From the NCBI GenBank assembly GCA_963691655.1, contig OY829326.1, positions 24,974,878-25,038,877 of the forward strand: DNA of 64,000 bases, given 5' to 3'. The translations under genes were made by a program, and so were the position numbers. The notes under the pieces are model-generated. The model saw nothing but the letters and a program-made list of their open reading frames with translations, was not told the origin of the DNA and searched no databases. Origin of the DNA: Toxonevra muliebris. Taxonomy: Eukaryota; Arthropoda; Insecta; Diptera; Pallopteridae. Positions 24,401 through 39,400 of the stretch are shown piece after piece; within the stretch, counting starts at the first letter, position 1; every line of letters begins with the position of its first letter.

Positions 24401-27400
24401 CTAATATTTTAAATCATAACCCAAAATTACAGATTTGATTCCAAATATCTTAACTGAATAGAGATATTGAAAGAAACTACCACTACCGTTCTACACACTT
24501 ATGTTGTTGTTTTTTTCACATTGTAGCTAGTCTGCATAACAGTTCGTTATTTGAAAGTCTAGTACATGAGAGTGTGTGTGTGTTTGTGAAAAAATGATTC
24601 TATGTGTCATTTTTTGTGAACGGTCCCCATTCGATCAGTTCTTGATAGTTTTTTAGGAGAGTTTTCTAATATCTCCGAATATCTTATTAAGCTAAAGTAA
24701 TAAAATTTAGATCCGCTAGTCCATGAACTGGTGAACAATGATATAGCAATAACAATGAAATGAAAGCAATTTCTGAATTTAACTAAAAATTACTTGTTAG
24801 TTCCAAAATTGGTATAATACTAAGAAAAGCTATTAATTTCAATTAATATTTCAATAAAAAAAAATATTTTTCGATTTTAAAACGCAAAATTTTAAACAAA
24901 AATTAAAAAAAATTTTCAAGATTATTTAAATTTTGAACTCAAATTTCACAAAAACTCTCTAAACAAAGGGTCGATCCAAAATGCCTCCAAACATCACCTA
25001 TTATAAATCACAACCAAAAAACTTTCATTAATTAAAACTTTACAGTTTTCCTAAATTTTGTAATTATGCAAACACCTTCTTTGCTTGTAATTTGCAAGTA
25101 GAAAAACGCATGTTGGTAATTCGGATCGATTTTAAAAGTTAATTTTTTTCTTGGTATGCTTTCTAAAAAGGTGCTTATTTTTACCAAACTATAGCAGAAT
25201 ATTTAGTGAACAAAACCCTATATAAATTTTGAGCAATAACATGCTGTAATTTGCCATAGCTATCGTTTTATTCACGTGGGCCTAATTAGTCCCAGGAGGT
25301 TATGTTATCGCCTCCCAGAAAGGTGCTCGTCCTAGGGCTAAATTTGTACAGCTTTAAAAGACTAAAGAAAGAAAAATCTGAATTTTAAGATTAAGGTATT
25401 CACGAAATATATGAAATGGCGAAAACTGACAAATTTAATTTCTCTTTTTAACCTCTACTTTTGAATAAAAATACCATCTTTATATTTCCATATACACATA
25501 CAAGCTAGTCTCTGAATTTTACTCCATTCATAGAAAAATCTACAAAATGTTTACCCAAAAATGTCACAAATGAAAAATTTTTGAACGCAATCATAGGTGA
25601 ACATGAAAACACATTTATACGTATAGTATATATGAAGCTAATAGGAAACTTAATTGTAAAGTTATATTTTGTCCTGCCACATTTAAAAGAGTAATTGCAC
25701 TCACTCTGCATTACAGGAAGTGAGCTTCCTTTACACAATTTTCTATTGTAAATAAAATAAATTTTTTTTTTAAATTGTGTTCTATTCCGTGTATGTCCAT
25801 GTACAAATTAAGCTATTTTACGTACATGTGCATTTTCCTCATATCAATTTTCCTTGGTTTTTTTTTTTTTTTTTTTTTTGGATGGTTTAGTTTTGGTATT
25901 GTGAAGTTTTCGAAAGAAGAAATAGTGCATTTTCTTGCTCAGTTGCACATAAAATTGAAAAACATAGCTAAACGCATATTTCTCATTTACATTCTTATAT
26001 ATTGTAGTGACTCATAAAACTGTTCATGTGAAGGAACACATTTGCAACACTTTAAATATCTAAGGATGGCGTCAAATCTAAAAGTAACAGCGCAGTAAAG
26101 TTTCTTCTCATACAAATGAACAGAAATGGAAATAAAATTCTGAAATCAGATGGAATCTTCAGGTTTCAAAAAAGTCTCGAGGGTCCCAAAATTTTTACCA
26201 TAAATCTCGATTTTCTAAAATTTTTCGGCCAAAAAGTTTTTTTTAAATTCTACAGCTCTCTATTAGGCTCCTTACAAATACAAATATTGTGCAAACAAAT
26301 TGAAATCAGATAGAGTTTACTGGTTTTGCAAGAAGTTCAAAGCTGGTAAGTTTTTAAAAATTTAGCAAAAATTTAATTAAAAGTCCAAGGAATTACATGA
26401 AGATGTCGCACACAAAAAGCGTTCATATACAATTGTCATCGACATTACCGGTACAGAGTTGCAATTTTTGTTCTAGCATTAATCCAAAAAAAAAATTGGT
26501 TGTGTATTACAGTTCGAGTATGCTCGGCGAACACCATGAAATTGTTGCTGCACCGAACACAAAGAGAGAGTCTTTACTCACTCTCACACCGAACACGATA
26601 TGCTCAGTGTATTGTACACCGAGCACGCCGAGTATTCAGGGTGGCAATGAGTTATTTTACAAAACAGTATCATTACATACAAAATAGTATTACAGAAACG
26701 AGTATATTTTGACAAAATGCAATTCTGCAACGAGAAAATGTTTTGTGTTCGCAAAACACCGAGCACTTGTATAACCAGGCGCTTAACGAACACAAGGCAG
26801 AAGTGAAACTTCTTGTTGACTAAACGCAACACAAGCAAATGAAATTAAAAAACACAAGCCAATGAAGTAAAAAGTTTAGCGATTGACAAATTGTGTTTCG
26901 TTTAGTTTACAAGAAGTTTCACTTCTGCCTTGTGTTCGTTAATACACAATTTAGTTTTTTGTGTTGTTGCTTATTGATATGACGTCACTCTTGGATATTT
27001 ATTGTGTCCCAAAAGTGTAACTTTTCGTGAACCGTTTTTTGAGACACTGAAAGCTTGAATAAACCAAATAAACCAAAATATACGTGAAGCTGTTACGGAA
27101 ATGCTATATATCTATGTACTTACTCTCAATACAATAAATATAGAACACAACTCTCTCTCTATAAAAGAGTGCATGTTTGTATATATGTATTGAGAGCTGT
27201 AGTGCAAAATGCTTAGCAGCCAAATTCATCTCAAAAATTAGCAATAAAATGATTTTAATAACTAGAAAATAACATCACAATGAAATGTGATAGAACCCAT
27301 CAAATAATTTTCAGAAGACTCATAATTCTAACTCTTAGAAGAGTATTTTTTAAGAGAGTTTTCTGAACACCCTCATAAATGTTTATGTTTTATGATAATT

Positions 27401-30400
27401 TCTGTTCTTTTGAAAATATGACTCATGTCATAGCCTTTCTAAAAAAACATTCTTCAAAACATTCTTAAAAACATTCTTAAATGATTTCAATTTGCTTACA
27501 AGTAATGCAAAAATTTTATTTGGATGGCAGAACTATTTGGAATTTTTAAATGCGGTTGCGATTTGATAATGTGAAAAAGTCTAGTATTCAAGTTAGCATG
27601 AGGAATATTTCAATTTTGGTATAGATATAAAAATGATAAATGATTTTTAAATGTTTGGTAGCCTTGACTTTTATATGACTTTATTGAGCACTTCTTTAAC
27701 TACTTTATTCGTCTTTTTTGACTCTTCTAACATTCTTTTTTTGATTCTTTGTTCCTTCTGTTTTACTCTTTTCACATTTTTTCTTTTTGCCCTCTCTATT
27801 GGCTCTATCTCACTTTAGCTTTGATTCTTTATGCCTTCCTTTTGGAATCTTTTTCTGATTTAGAATACTCATAAATAGTAATACCAAAAGAAAATTTTTG
27901 AACTCAGTTTTACAGCTCATAAAAAAACGATTGCTTTCATGGGAAAAAACTATCTTTCCGCATTCTTTCATGCGAATGAAGTACTAGTGTTTTGTGAAAG
28001 TTATTAGTTATTGTATAAATTAAACACTTTGTATATTTTTATTATTAAACCGTTTTTATTTATATTTTAAACACTTGTATATATTTTATTTATTAAACAG
28101 TTTTTAGTTATATTTTTATCCGAATACCTTCTTAACTTGAAACCAACTCACAGTAAATCTAATTCTTTCTTTTCCTAATTCTTAAAATTGTGTCACCTTC
28201 CATTTGATTTCATCATCCCATTCGCCAAACTGCAGCTTCAGCAGTTTTGCAGATTGGGAGGCATTATCAAATGTAAACTATACACAAAGGCTTCATTGTT
28301 CTTCGATTTAATTATCCGCAATGATTTTATGTTTATTCTACGATCTTAATTACTCTCAAAGATTTAATGTTTATTCTCCGTACTTAATTACTCTATTTGC
28401 CAAACTGCTACTTCAGCAGTTTGCAAATTGAAATACAAGATCGAATTTCAGCCACCCTTAAAGGGTGCTTTAGTAACAATGTCAACTTTCATACATTTAT
28501 GATTTGCAATTCTTCAATTTTTCGAATTGGATTTATTGTTTGGCCTTCTGATTTGGATTCAAGTTTTTCGACTCTAGCTTAATTGTTTATTTGCTTATAA
28601 TAATCTAATCTGTCATGGTTCTACACCAAGAGCAGAGTAAATACATAACTTGCGCGTTGAATGAATTCATTGTGAGCGTAAAACCTTCGAACTTAGACTC
28701 ATAAAAGAGCATTTTCGGACTCAAATTGTTTGCTGGGAAGGAAAAATAAACACAAACTACAAAGCATGAGTGTCCAATTTACAACAGTTATTGTAGTTGT
28801 TGTTAAATAATTATTTCTATTATATTAATAAATAATTTTTGTTTTTGTTGTAAAGGAGAATGTAATTATATTTATTGGTTACTTTACCCTATAGATCTTA
28901 CACAAAGCAAATATAATAGGACTCTTTCTACCGAAGCGTTCACGTATGTACTAAGTATATGTGTGCATCGAAAAGTTGTTGGCAAAGGTGAAACAGAGTA
29001 GGTGTAGAGAGAAATTTTAGATGTAGTGGAGAAACAACAGCAATTTCAATTATAGCAAAACAACGAAAGAATGTAACAGAGAAATGCATGCTTAAAAATG
29101 CATTTTAAATGAAATTTATACATGAATATATTACATAATAAAGTTAGTTATGAATGAGATTACTGAAAGAAAAATTTATCCAACATTCACACAAATTAAA
29201 CTAAAACGCAGACCGAAATTCTATACAAAAATCTGAATTGACTTTAAATAGAAATTCTCATAAAATATATAAAAAATCAAGAGATATATAAAGTAACACT
29301 GGCATTTTAAAATCAATGCCAATATTCTCACTTGGAATTTTTAAGAAACTTATATATCACCATTCGTTGTGGAGAAAGTTTTTGTAAATTTGTAGAGTAG
29401 TGAAATTATTTTGAAGAATCCAATAGAAAATGATTTAGAGACTCTTGTTCATCTTATATCCTGCTGCTCCATGTAAGTATCTGCTGTTATAGAGCAATTA
29501 GAATGCAGTTCTTTTTTAGTTACGCGTTGCTGGACTATTCATTATAATCTAATGCCTCAAACTTTCAATGAAAGCAATCAGCTAACAAAGCAGAAAATTC
29601 ATACTGAAAAGTATACTCAGAAAAAACACTTGGTGGATAAAATTAATAGTTGTTTACTATTAAAATTAATAATACAAAAACTTTGAAACACATTGGAAAT
29701 ACTATTAAATTCAACACAAAAGGATTATAATTATTTTTGGTTTGCACTACTGGTTTTTTGATCGTTAATTGAAAACGCAAATTTTACTTTTGTTTTTTCC
29801 TCCAACGTTTCGCTGATTTCTTTTCAGCTTCTTCAGGGAGATATTTTATATTTGAATCTACATGTACATTTAATAAATTAAAAATAATAAACACAGATTT
29901 TTGAAGACAGATAACATCATGGAAACACTAATTTTTGGAAACTCACATAAACTTGGGTTCTTTCGTCACAATTGCATATAAATAGTAATGTCGAGTTACA
30001 ACTAAGTACAAGCAACCAGCATTTACATATAATCATGTTGACAATGATATTTACATTGACATTTGAAATTTTCAGCAAAAATTTACCGTAGAACATGTTT
30101 TTGGAACATATTTACTAATCTTTTTTAAATCTTCTCAATGAGTTAAAAATATGATTTCTGTCCAGAAAAGCAAAAAATTCGGAAAAAAAGAAAGCTAAAG
30201 GGTGAAAAAATTCTACAAAAATATTCTATCATCTATTTAATTATAAGCCAGTGGAAAAACTGACTATTTTTGATATAAAATAACCAAAATATTTTGTGTT
30301 TTATTGCACTGAAAACATCAGAAACTTAAGCTCAGACTTTGAGCTCACATAAAAACTTAATCCAATGTAAACTTTCTTTTTATAGCTCTACTAGAAACCC

Positions 30401-33400
30401 ACAATCAAATTCTTGTAGTTTTTGTAAAAGACGATTCTTGTTTAACAACGTTATTTTAATATTGTATGGATAAATATATTGAAGTCACATTTAAGTAGGA
30501 GATTATTTCTTATACTTATTTATGTAGGATAATTTTAAGAAAAAATCAGTACACTTAATATTGAAAGCAAAAATCGCAGAAAAATACAAAAAATATTTTT
30601 TTTTTAAATAAAAATTATAAGCAAATTCCCTTTGGATCCGATTTTATGATGGAGATGAAACCTTATATATTCCTTTTGTTAAAGAAGGGCAGTTCCCGCT
30701 AATATAAATCTCCTGCTAATAATAAAAAGCGCTTCAATAATCAACATCACGCAAAGAAGTCTAAATTGTAAAACTTTGTAATAGAAATCGAAAAAGATGC
30801 TGAGAAATACAAAAAAAAAAAAAGACAACACGATTTTTTTATCATACACTCTTCACCTGCTGATCAACAGCATCAAATATACTATCTTCCTAGGGTGTAG
30901 TCGATGTCTCGAAAAATATTCAATCACGTACATACATGTACATACACGTGGGGTCACGCATTGCTCTCTCCCCCATTATCCTTTATTCATTTATATGCTG
31001 TTATCATTTTTTTTGCCAGTATATACTCACTTGTACTTGCATTATTATTATATATTTTATTCAATACCATAATTGCATTGTCAAATATATAAACAAACGG
31101 TACTGAATCTATTAATTTATTTACGACCTACTGGGCTTAGCCCTTACAGGTTACGAACTTAAACTTAACTTAATTTAACAAAAAAAGTATTTGGTCATTT
31201 TCATTGAAGTATTGAATTATTAAATCTTTTAATCTCAATCCGACAAATTGGGAGCTCAGTCGGGATGAGAGGCAATTTTCCGAATGTTTGTTTATCAAAC
31301 ATTCAGATATATAAATTATTTTAGTATTTGTTTCTCCACTTTTTATTTATTTATATATCCATATTTGATCCCACGATGTATACATTTGAGAACTGGCTTG
31401 AAATTTTATAAAAATTGGTATGTCAAAACGTATTAATGCTTAAGTTGAATTGATGTTTTGTGCTTTCAATTTTTTCATTTTATTTTCAAAGGAAGAAGAA
31501 AAGCAGTAGAAAAAATATAAAACAAGAAAAAACAGGAAACCATCAAAAAAATAAAAAAAACAGAAGAAAAATATGGGCATGCAAAATGACTTGCTTTAAG
31601 CTACATACTTATTTGCATACATGACAAGTAAGAAAACTTTTGGAATTGTGAAATATTTTGTAAAGCAAGCAATTGCTTAGGGAAAGTTAAAGTCAAACAA
31701 AGTATTTATAATAAAAAAATCTTTTATTTTTTGGTATTTTGTTTATATGTGTATGCTTTCTTTAGAATAGAAATTGTAAACGTTATAAACTACAAATGTT
31801 TTGCTTCAAAAAATGTAAATCGTACACCATGTCGTATGAGTAATAATCACTCATTACTCTACATAGAAGAACAAATCACATAAACTGATTGTGGGTCATG
31901 AGTCAAAAAAAAAAAGGAAACGATTTTCCAAGATCTTTTAGTTCTCAGTGCTAGCCACTTTGGACTCCCCATATACTTATGAATTATGGTATTCAAAAGT
32001 GAATGTTTTGTAATCAAAATTAGTAATCTTAAATTTTACTTAAAAGAAAAAATTAGTTTTTTAGCTTGTAGCCTGATTCTATGATGATCTTGTACTAAAC
32101 TTGTACGACTAAATAGTTGTTGTATAAGAAACTGAGTAAATAAGTTCGGAAACATAGTTAACTCTTATATATTCCTTATACATTTACAATAAAAATTATA
32201 AATGCGAATGCCAGAACAATGTGAATGTTTAACATATAGCGTATGCCAATACAGACAGTACAAATATGTATGCATGATGTTACTCTCTCATGCTTAATAC
32301 TTGACAATCAATCTTAATTTAAACTTTACTTATATTCCAAGCTTATTTGACAAGTAAATATAAATGCTGTGAATAAGTAATAACAATTTCAGGTGTGTCA
32401 ACAGATAATCCTTTTTTGAATTTCCATGTCATTCAGAATAATCACAACATCATCCGTTAAACTCAGTAACATCAGAGACACTATTAAATTACGTGCCATT
32501 TTCGGTATGCATAGGTGTCAATAAAATCCTGCTTTCTTTTATACATTTATGTGTGAATATTAGAGGTGCCCAAGAAATTAAGGTATTTGGTGATTGTTAA
32601 TTTCCGGATGTATGTAATAAGTTGAACGTATGATGAACATATAACGTACATATAATATGAAATCATTTGAATTGAAAAATATAAAGTTCAGAAATTGAAA
32701 TAATTTTTAGCATGTCTCGTTAAAATTGAGCATATTTAAATATATGTAAGTAAGTTTGTATGTACACATTCTACTCACCTTAACGGATTGATAATTGCAC
32801 GATGACGATCAACAGCAATTGCGGTGAGCGTAAAAACCGAAACGTTCACACTTAATGCCTGCATAAAAGGACAAAATGCGCACATGAAATCTGGTAAATT
32901 CCAACGTTGTAGTAAAGCAGCTTGAAACTGTTGTAAATACGCAAACATAAACCAAGTTGCAAGGTAAAAAAAGAGAGAAAACAAAAATTATGATGAAACT
33001 GAAATATGTAGGTAGATAAATATAAAAACGTAAATATAAACAAATGTTTCCTAACATTTTCGTTCTCATACTAACGATAAGTGTGAGTAAGTAAGTTTGT
33101 GTGTGTATTAGTGTTGCCAAACATACATAGATTTATTTTAATAATGCTAGGCATATAGCAATTGTGGTTAGTCATATGTACTATGAGTTATGTGCAGGTA
33201 TGCAGTCAAATTATATCCCAGTTGAAAACATTTGAAGTGTTTTGAATTGAAGACTCTAGTGAGTATGGTTTCTGTGACTGTGTGTGCCCCAAATGCATAA
33301 GTATGTACTTAGATTAATCACGACAATACAATAGCCGATCCAAGGAGGAGAGGGAGGAAGGGGAGGGGATGTTTAACCTGATGAGAATTTCATACATTTG

Positions 33401-36400
33401 AATTGCTGATCATGAATCAAAAAAAAAATTTAAGGAGGGTAAAAAATTAAGCCCCTGTATCCGTCAATATCAAAAAATATACATACTTGCTTTCTGCAAG
33501 ACTGTCATAAGTCTAAAAATCAAATTTTCGAGTAAATCACATTTAAAGATTTAAATGAACTACCACCAGGTAGAACGCAATAGAGATACATTTTCTTCTC
33601 ACGAGAAGAGTTTATAAGATAATGTTATGAATTTTTTACACAAGATAAAGCAATAAATAACAAATATATTTGCTCGAATGATTATTATTTTTTTTTTTTA
33701 ATTATGGCAGTATTGCAGAAAGCGAGTGATACGTATGTACACTTGTGGATCCAGGATGTGCACAGTGTTTTTAAATACATAAATCTTCTGCCTTGCTAAA
33801 GCAAGAAACAGATTCAAAACCTTTGACAAACCAATCCTAGGTGGAATAGTGTAGACCTATAACGGCAAACTCAATACTCTGCTGAAATTCTGTGGTCTGT
33901 CTATGAATGAAGCTTTCTTTTCAACATTACAACTGGCCATGAGTATGATTTCGCAGTGGCATGAGTCCGACATCTGATGGCTCTTACTCATGATTCTCAT
34001 CACTGAAAATTTCTCCATTGGGTATATAAATTTGAGAGGAAAAGACTTCTCTTTGCGGTGCTCTTTTTTTCATTTTTTCGTTTGGGTTTAACTTTCTAAA
34101 TATTTTCTATCCATCATATTTGCTAGTAAAGTAAACGAAACGTCATTCAAAAATGGCACCTGAGAGATTACGTTAAATTCTCTATCAAGCCTTGTTTCAC
34201 TAGTAGAGTTCGGCCATAAATTGAAATTTCAGCTAAAAGTTCTACCGAAAATAGCAGAATATAATATTGGAATTCAGCTATTATTTTTAAAAACTATAAA
34301 AAAAAATTCTGCTTTCCAGGTTAGGATACAATTCTTCATAAAGATATCCAACAGAGACTTTTAGTAGGAAATATAAACAAAGAAAAAGGAAAATTCGAAT
34401 ATATAAATACAATTTCAAATTGCACATAATCTCCATTCAACTCTTTATGCGAATCTAGCATAAGACTATTGACCTTTGCTTTAGCTTAAGTAGGTCTTCC
34501 TCAAAAGTGATTCTATGTAATCCACACTACCTGAAGGAATTCTGGTGTGCTTCTTTTCTCACTGGGTTGTGACTAATTCAGGCAGAAACATTTCTACCCA
34601 CAAATATATGCGCACAAACAAATTCATTATTTCATTTTCATTGTTATTATATATTCTCTGCATTTTGTTTTTTTTTCCATGTGGTATGTGCAAATATTTT
34701 TTGGTATATTTGTAAGTGGAAACAAAAAATAAAAATAAATAATTTAACCCCAGTAAGCAAATATTCAAAACTTTTTCTACTTTTTAGTATACACTAATTT
34801 TACAATTAAACGCCACTCAGTTTCTTTGCTTGAGTTGATTTTAGTTTTAATTTTAGCCACGTTTTACGCGAAACTGGACCCACTTGAACAATTCTGGTTT
34901 TAGATTCAAGTTCTTTTCTACTCGAAAAAACTTATCGAAACCGATTCTTAAGTACCGCGACGCAGAATTAATGTTCTCCAGCGTTACCGGTAAAACAAAG
35001 ACAGGTTGTTGCCATTTTATTTTATTTTGTTGCCGCTGTAGCTCCCGTAGCCTGGATCCGCCACTGACTACGGTGGTATACTATATTGTATGCATACATT
35101 GTATGTACGCACGTATTTTGGCATGAACGTATGGATTTTTTTCTTTCTTTGTAAAAATAAAAACAAAAACACTCATGAGAAGCAAGTACTGCAAGTAAAT
35201 GTTCAGTTTTTAATAAATTTCAACAACTGAAAGCAAAATATTTCTTACGAATATGCACACAAAAATTTAGTTATACATATAAATAAGGAAATATGAATCT
35301 CCAGAATCTCTATTAATTTGAATTTGAAATTGAAAATTAAAAAATAATTGACGAGAAATAATTTTCAAGAAAATTGCTGCAACTGAATATGAATATCATT
35401 CAAATATATTGAGTATTTATATTTTCACAATAACTTTAAAAAACTTTCGAAAGTAAGCCTTTTATAGCTTATTTAAAATAAACAACGCAGTTCCTGATTA
35501 GCAAGCAAATATTTTTATTGTTATTACATCCGATATACATAAATAAATAATAAGCATAGTCATTAGTTAATTTTTTTAATGATTTAAAAGCTTCAAAAGA
35601 AAATGCAAAAAATTATTACTTTACCAACCATGACTTTTAGGGAAACACTAGTTTTTCATTCTTTATTAATTAAATCCACAACACAATTCTATTTTGTATG
35701 TAGAAGTTAATAGGTATTGGTAGGAATGCTTGCCCAATGGGAAAAGTATCGCTTCAGAATCCCTAAATTTGATTGAATTTATATGAATTTGAATGAATTT
35801 GAATTAACTATAGAATTTCAAGAAATTTGAATGAATTTTTATAAATTCGAATGAATTTGAATAAATTTTAATGAACATGAATGAATTTAAATGAACCTGA
35901 ATAAATATGAATGAAGTTGAAAGAATTGAAACAGATCAAAACAATTCAAATCAATTTGTGAACCCACTAGCAGGCAGGTACACCTAAAGGCGGGCAGCCG
36001 CTTGATACAATTTAAAAGACGTTTTAAAATTGTTTATGTGTATTCATTCCACTAAGTCGCTAGATGAATATCGAAGCTGCATGCTGCGTAGCTTCAGTAC
36101 TCTGTGCGTTGTTTTGTTTTGATTCTATCTTCAGTAGAAGGTCAGATTTCGAGTAATTAACGAAAAAAACTATTTAGAGTGATATTAAAATTAAAATTAT
36201 TTGCGATAATTTTAATTATTGAAAAAAATATATATTTATTGTCTTTTGTTGCAGTTGACAAAGTATCAGAAAGTAGGAAATTGATTGTATTTTACATTTA
36301 TGCAATTCCAATACATACGAATTTTTAACTTTTTCATTAATTAGGAAGTTTTTTGATGCAACACCTATTTTTTCATCTCGAGCTCTAATTTCGATTTTGA

Positions 36401-39400
36401 CTCTAATTCGATTTTCGAATTCATTTCCGAGTTTTCTACATTAAAATTAACCAATGTTCATATTTTTTAATGCTGAAAAAAGTTAGCCTGTTAGAGGGTT
36501 AATCTATTTAAATAAAGTTAAAATGATCTGCGATTGAATTTTTGAACGAATTTTGTAAATGTGGATGACTTACTGATTGAGGATAATGGATGAGTTTGTG
36601 AGTGTATTTATGAATATATTTGTGCATTTGTAACGAGGGCTGCAGTCAAGCAACAGTAGAATCTTCTTTTAATATCATGCTTGATTATGATTATGATTAT
36701 GCGTTGGCATATCTATATCTGCATATGCATATAACAAAAATCACTTGGACATAATCGCATAATGAACAAGCATTGCCAATTGCCACATATTTGCTGCAAG
36801 TAATGCTGCATTGCAAAACATAAACATAAATTTTAATTACAGTTTTACGCATAAATATATATAGAAGCTACAAAAATACACATAACAAAATGTGGCTACA
36901 TATTAAAAAGATATAATGCACCATTTGAGCATCAATAGATATATTTATAGAGAAATTATGCAAAAATAACGATACAGGAGAAAATTAATGAAAATATTAG
37001 TGTATGGTTGTGTAACTACCCAGTTGAATTTAGGATGGTCGTAGGAGCCCACCAAAACCTTTGCATTTTGTACTTATTTTCAACATTGCAAGTCTTAGGG
37101 AATAGAGTACTCATTTTAACCTCCAATAGAAGTAATAAGAACTCTCTTTCTCCCTCTCAATTTGTAAAACATTAATATATACGAAGGGAATAACGAATCA
37201 AAGAAGTGAAAAAAATGGAAGAACAAATGAATTCCACTCAATTGCTCATATTGAAAATCGAGAAAGAGTGTGCTGTTCATATTCGTGTCCTCCTTCATTA
37301 TTGCTAAAACAAGTACACTATACCCTAGTGTAGGGATGTGCACTTCAGTTGCCCTCTGCCGACGTCGTGTGTATGAAGGTGCTAGAAGCGGGGTGTAAAT
37401 TTAAAGACGAGCGGTGGTGGTTTTGTTGTGTGTACACATACACATTACTGTTGTTGTTTTGCCAAAAGCACACATAAATGTGCATGTATATGTGCAAAAA
37501 ACTAACATAAGGAAGGGAGTGCACCAGTGGCGGATACAAACAAAGTCTTCTGGGGGGATCATAAATATTAAATTTTTTCCGTATATTTAGAATTTTTATA
37601 TCAGATATTAATATTTTATGTATTTGAAAATTTTTCGGGGGAAGAGCGGGGGAGTGGGAAATTACCCCATTTAGCCCCTTGCAACTGCCACTGGCCTTAC
37701 CAATTGTGAAGCAGAGTGACCAAGTTATATTAAAGAAATCGCATTCTTCTATTAAATTAAGCGACCAAAATATGTCCGATTTACACATTTATATTACCTT
37801 TACCAAACGTAAATCAGCTTTCAATTTATAAAACATATCTTGTGAGATAGAAAAAAACAATTAAAAAAACACACTAATGCAGAGAGTGAGTGAATATAAC
37901 TGAGAGCGCCCTGGCTACTGCCAGAATGCCAACTTATAAGGAATTCCTCGAATTTTTGGGAATCCACTTCAATTTTAGTTAGTTGTAGGGAATTGGGGAG
38001 TGAGATCGTTTTAGTGGGCGACTGAAAATTTAAATTTTTTATCAATTTGTTGATATGAAAAGTACATATTTTTTGTGTAAAACCTTTTATTAATTTTTTA
38101 TTTTTATTATTCTTTAATTTTTGCTAAAAGTATTTGTATACATTACATACATGCATATATGCATAAAAGTTGTAATCGTAAGCAAAAATATTATTTACTT
38201 TTTGTGTTTATTATTAATTGGATCTAAAATATAGAGTTGGCATTCCTGATCAGCACGCAGCAGTGCATTTGCTGCTTCTCTTTTTTTCGATCTCTCAAAA
38301 TAACAACCAATCAGGAAACTTACATATGCATTCAATAATATAATTAAAAAGTTCCACAATACAAAGGTAATTGAAAAATTCTTTCTTTACCTGGTAAAGC
38401 AATTACTAGGTTTATGAAATCAATCCAAAAAGCATGACTAAAGTATAGCTAAGTACAAAGTTTCCTTATGCATTCACGTTCACACTCTCTACAGGGACGA
38501 AATCAATAAATTCATATACATACACAAAAGAAATCACATTTGTTTCTCATACTAGTTACTCTTCCCCTTAGCACAGCGTTACCCCTCGTCTAGCCATCCT
38601 AAGTTCAACTGGGTTAGAACTGTTGCCACTATCAATGCGTAAACACAAACACACGAATGACCCTTAAATCCCAACACCTACACACATACACTTTCATGCT
38701 TTCTCCCTCTCTCTACTTCTCGCCTTTCCTCCTAATTAGCACGTACCACAATTTTTGTGGTAGTACGCATCTAATTTGCTAAATTACATTTTAGTTACTT
38801 TGAAAAATGAACCAAAAACCTATTTGAATTTTCGAGCAAACAAACAAATATACACCAAGAGCGAATTATTTGTAATATAATTCAAAAGTTCTTAAAAATA
38901 TATATACTTTTTTTTTTAAGAATAAATTTTCATCCAGATTTTTTTCGATGGTATTTGAAAAAGTAAAGCTCTAAAGAGAATTATTATTTAATGATTAGTT
39001 AACTTACCTGAAATGGTATACAAGCAACTCCAATAATAATATCAGCCAATGCCAAATTAGCTATATAATAATTTGTTACGGTTCGCATTTGCCTTGAGGA
39101 AAACACAACCCACATCACTAGGGCATTTCCAATGATAGCTAATATGCTAATGCTACCATAGAATAATGATAAAAGTATAATGATCCCAACTGGTGCTGAA
39201 TAGAGACGTTCTGTAAAATATAAATATTTGTGAGTATGTGTGTGGCGTAAAATAAAAACAAAAAAAGTACAAAAAAACACTTTATTTTAATTTATTTATA
39301 AGGCACATGGGAGCGTATGAGTAATCATAATTGCTTTAAATTAAATCCACATTTATCTTTTGACTTACGTTTTTACTAAACTTATTTTTTTCATTTATTT

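Larger units (their letters stand above)
18249..32778 (-). other. Lkr: Lkr intron 3 (about 14.5 kb)
   Basis: Donor GTGAGT after AAG at 32779; acceptor TTGCAG before 18248. It is the largest intron and the richest in transposons (LINE, hAT, SINE, MITEs, Repeat A and C copies, listed separately). The stretches 18249-18826, 22603-22941, 25342-26383, 26950-28220 and 28430-32778 show no gene or clear element. They are AT-rich with scattered microsatellites. Confidence 0.85.
32928..39007 (-). other. Lkr: Lkr intron 2 (about 6.1 kb)
   Basis: Donor GTAAGT after CAG at 39008; acceptor ACAACAG before 32927; phase 0. It contains two small MITE-like elements and a short tandem repeat (listed separately). 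The stretches 33470-35760, 35950-37520 and 37700-39007 show nothing recognisable beyond AT-rich sequence. Confidence 0.85.
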
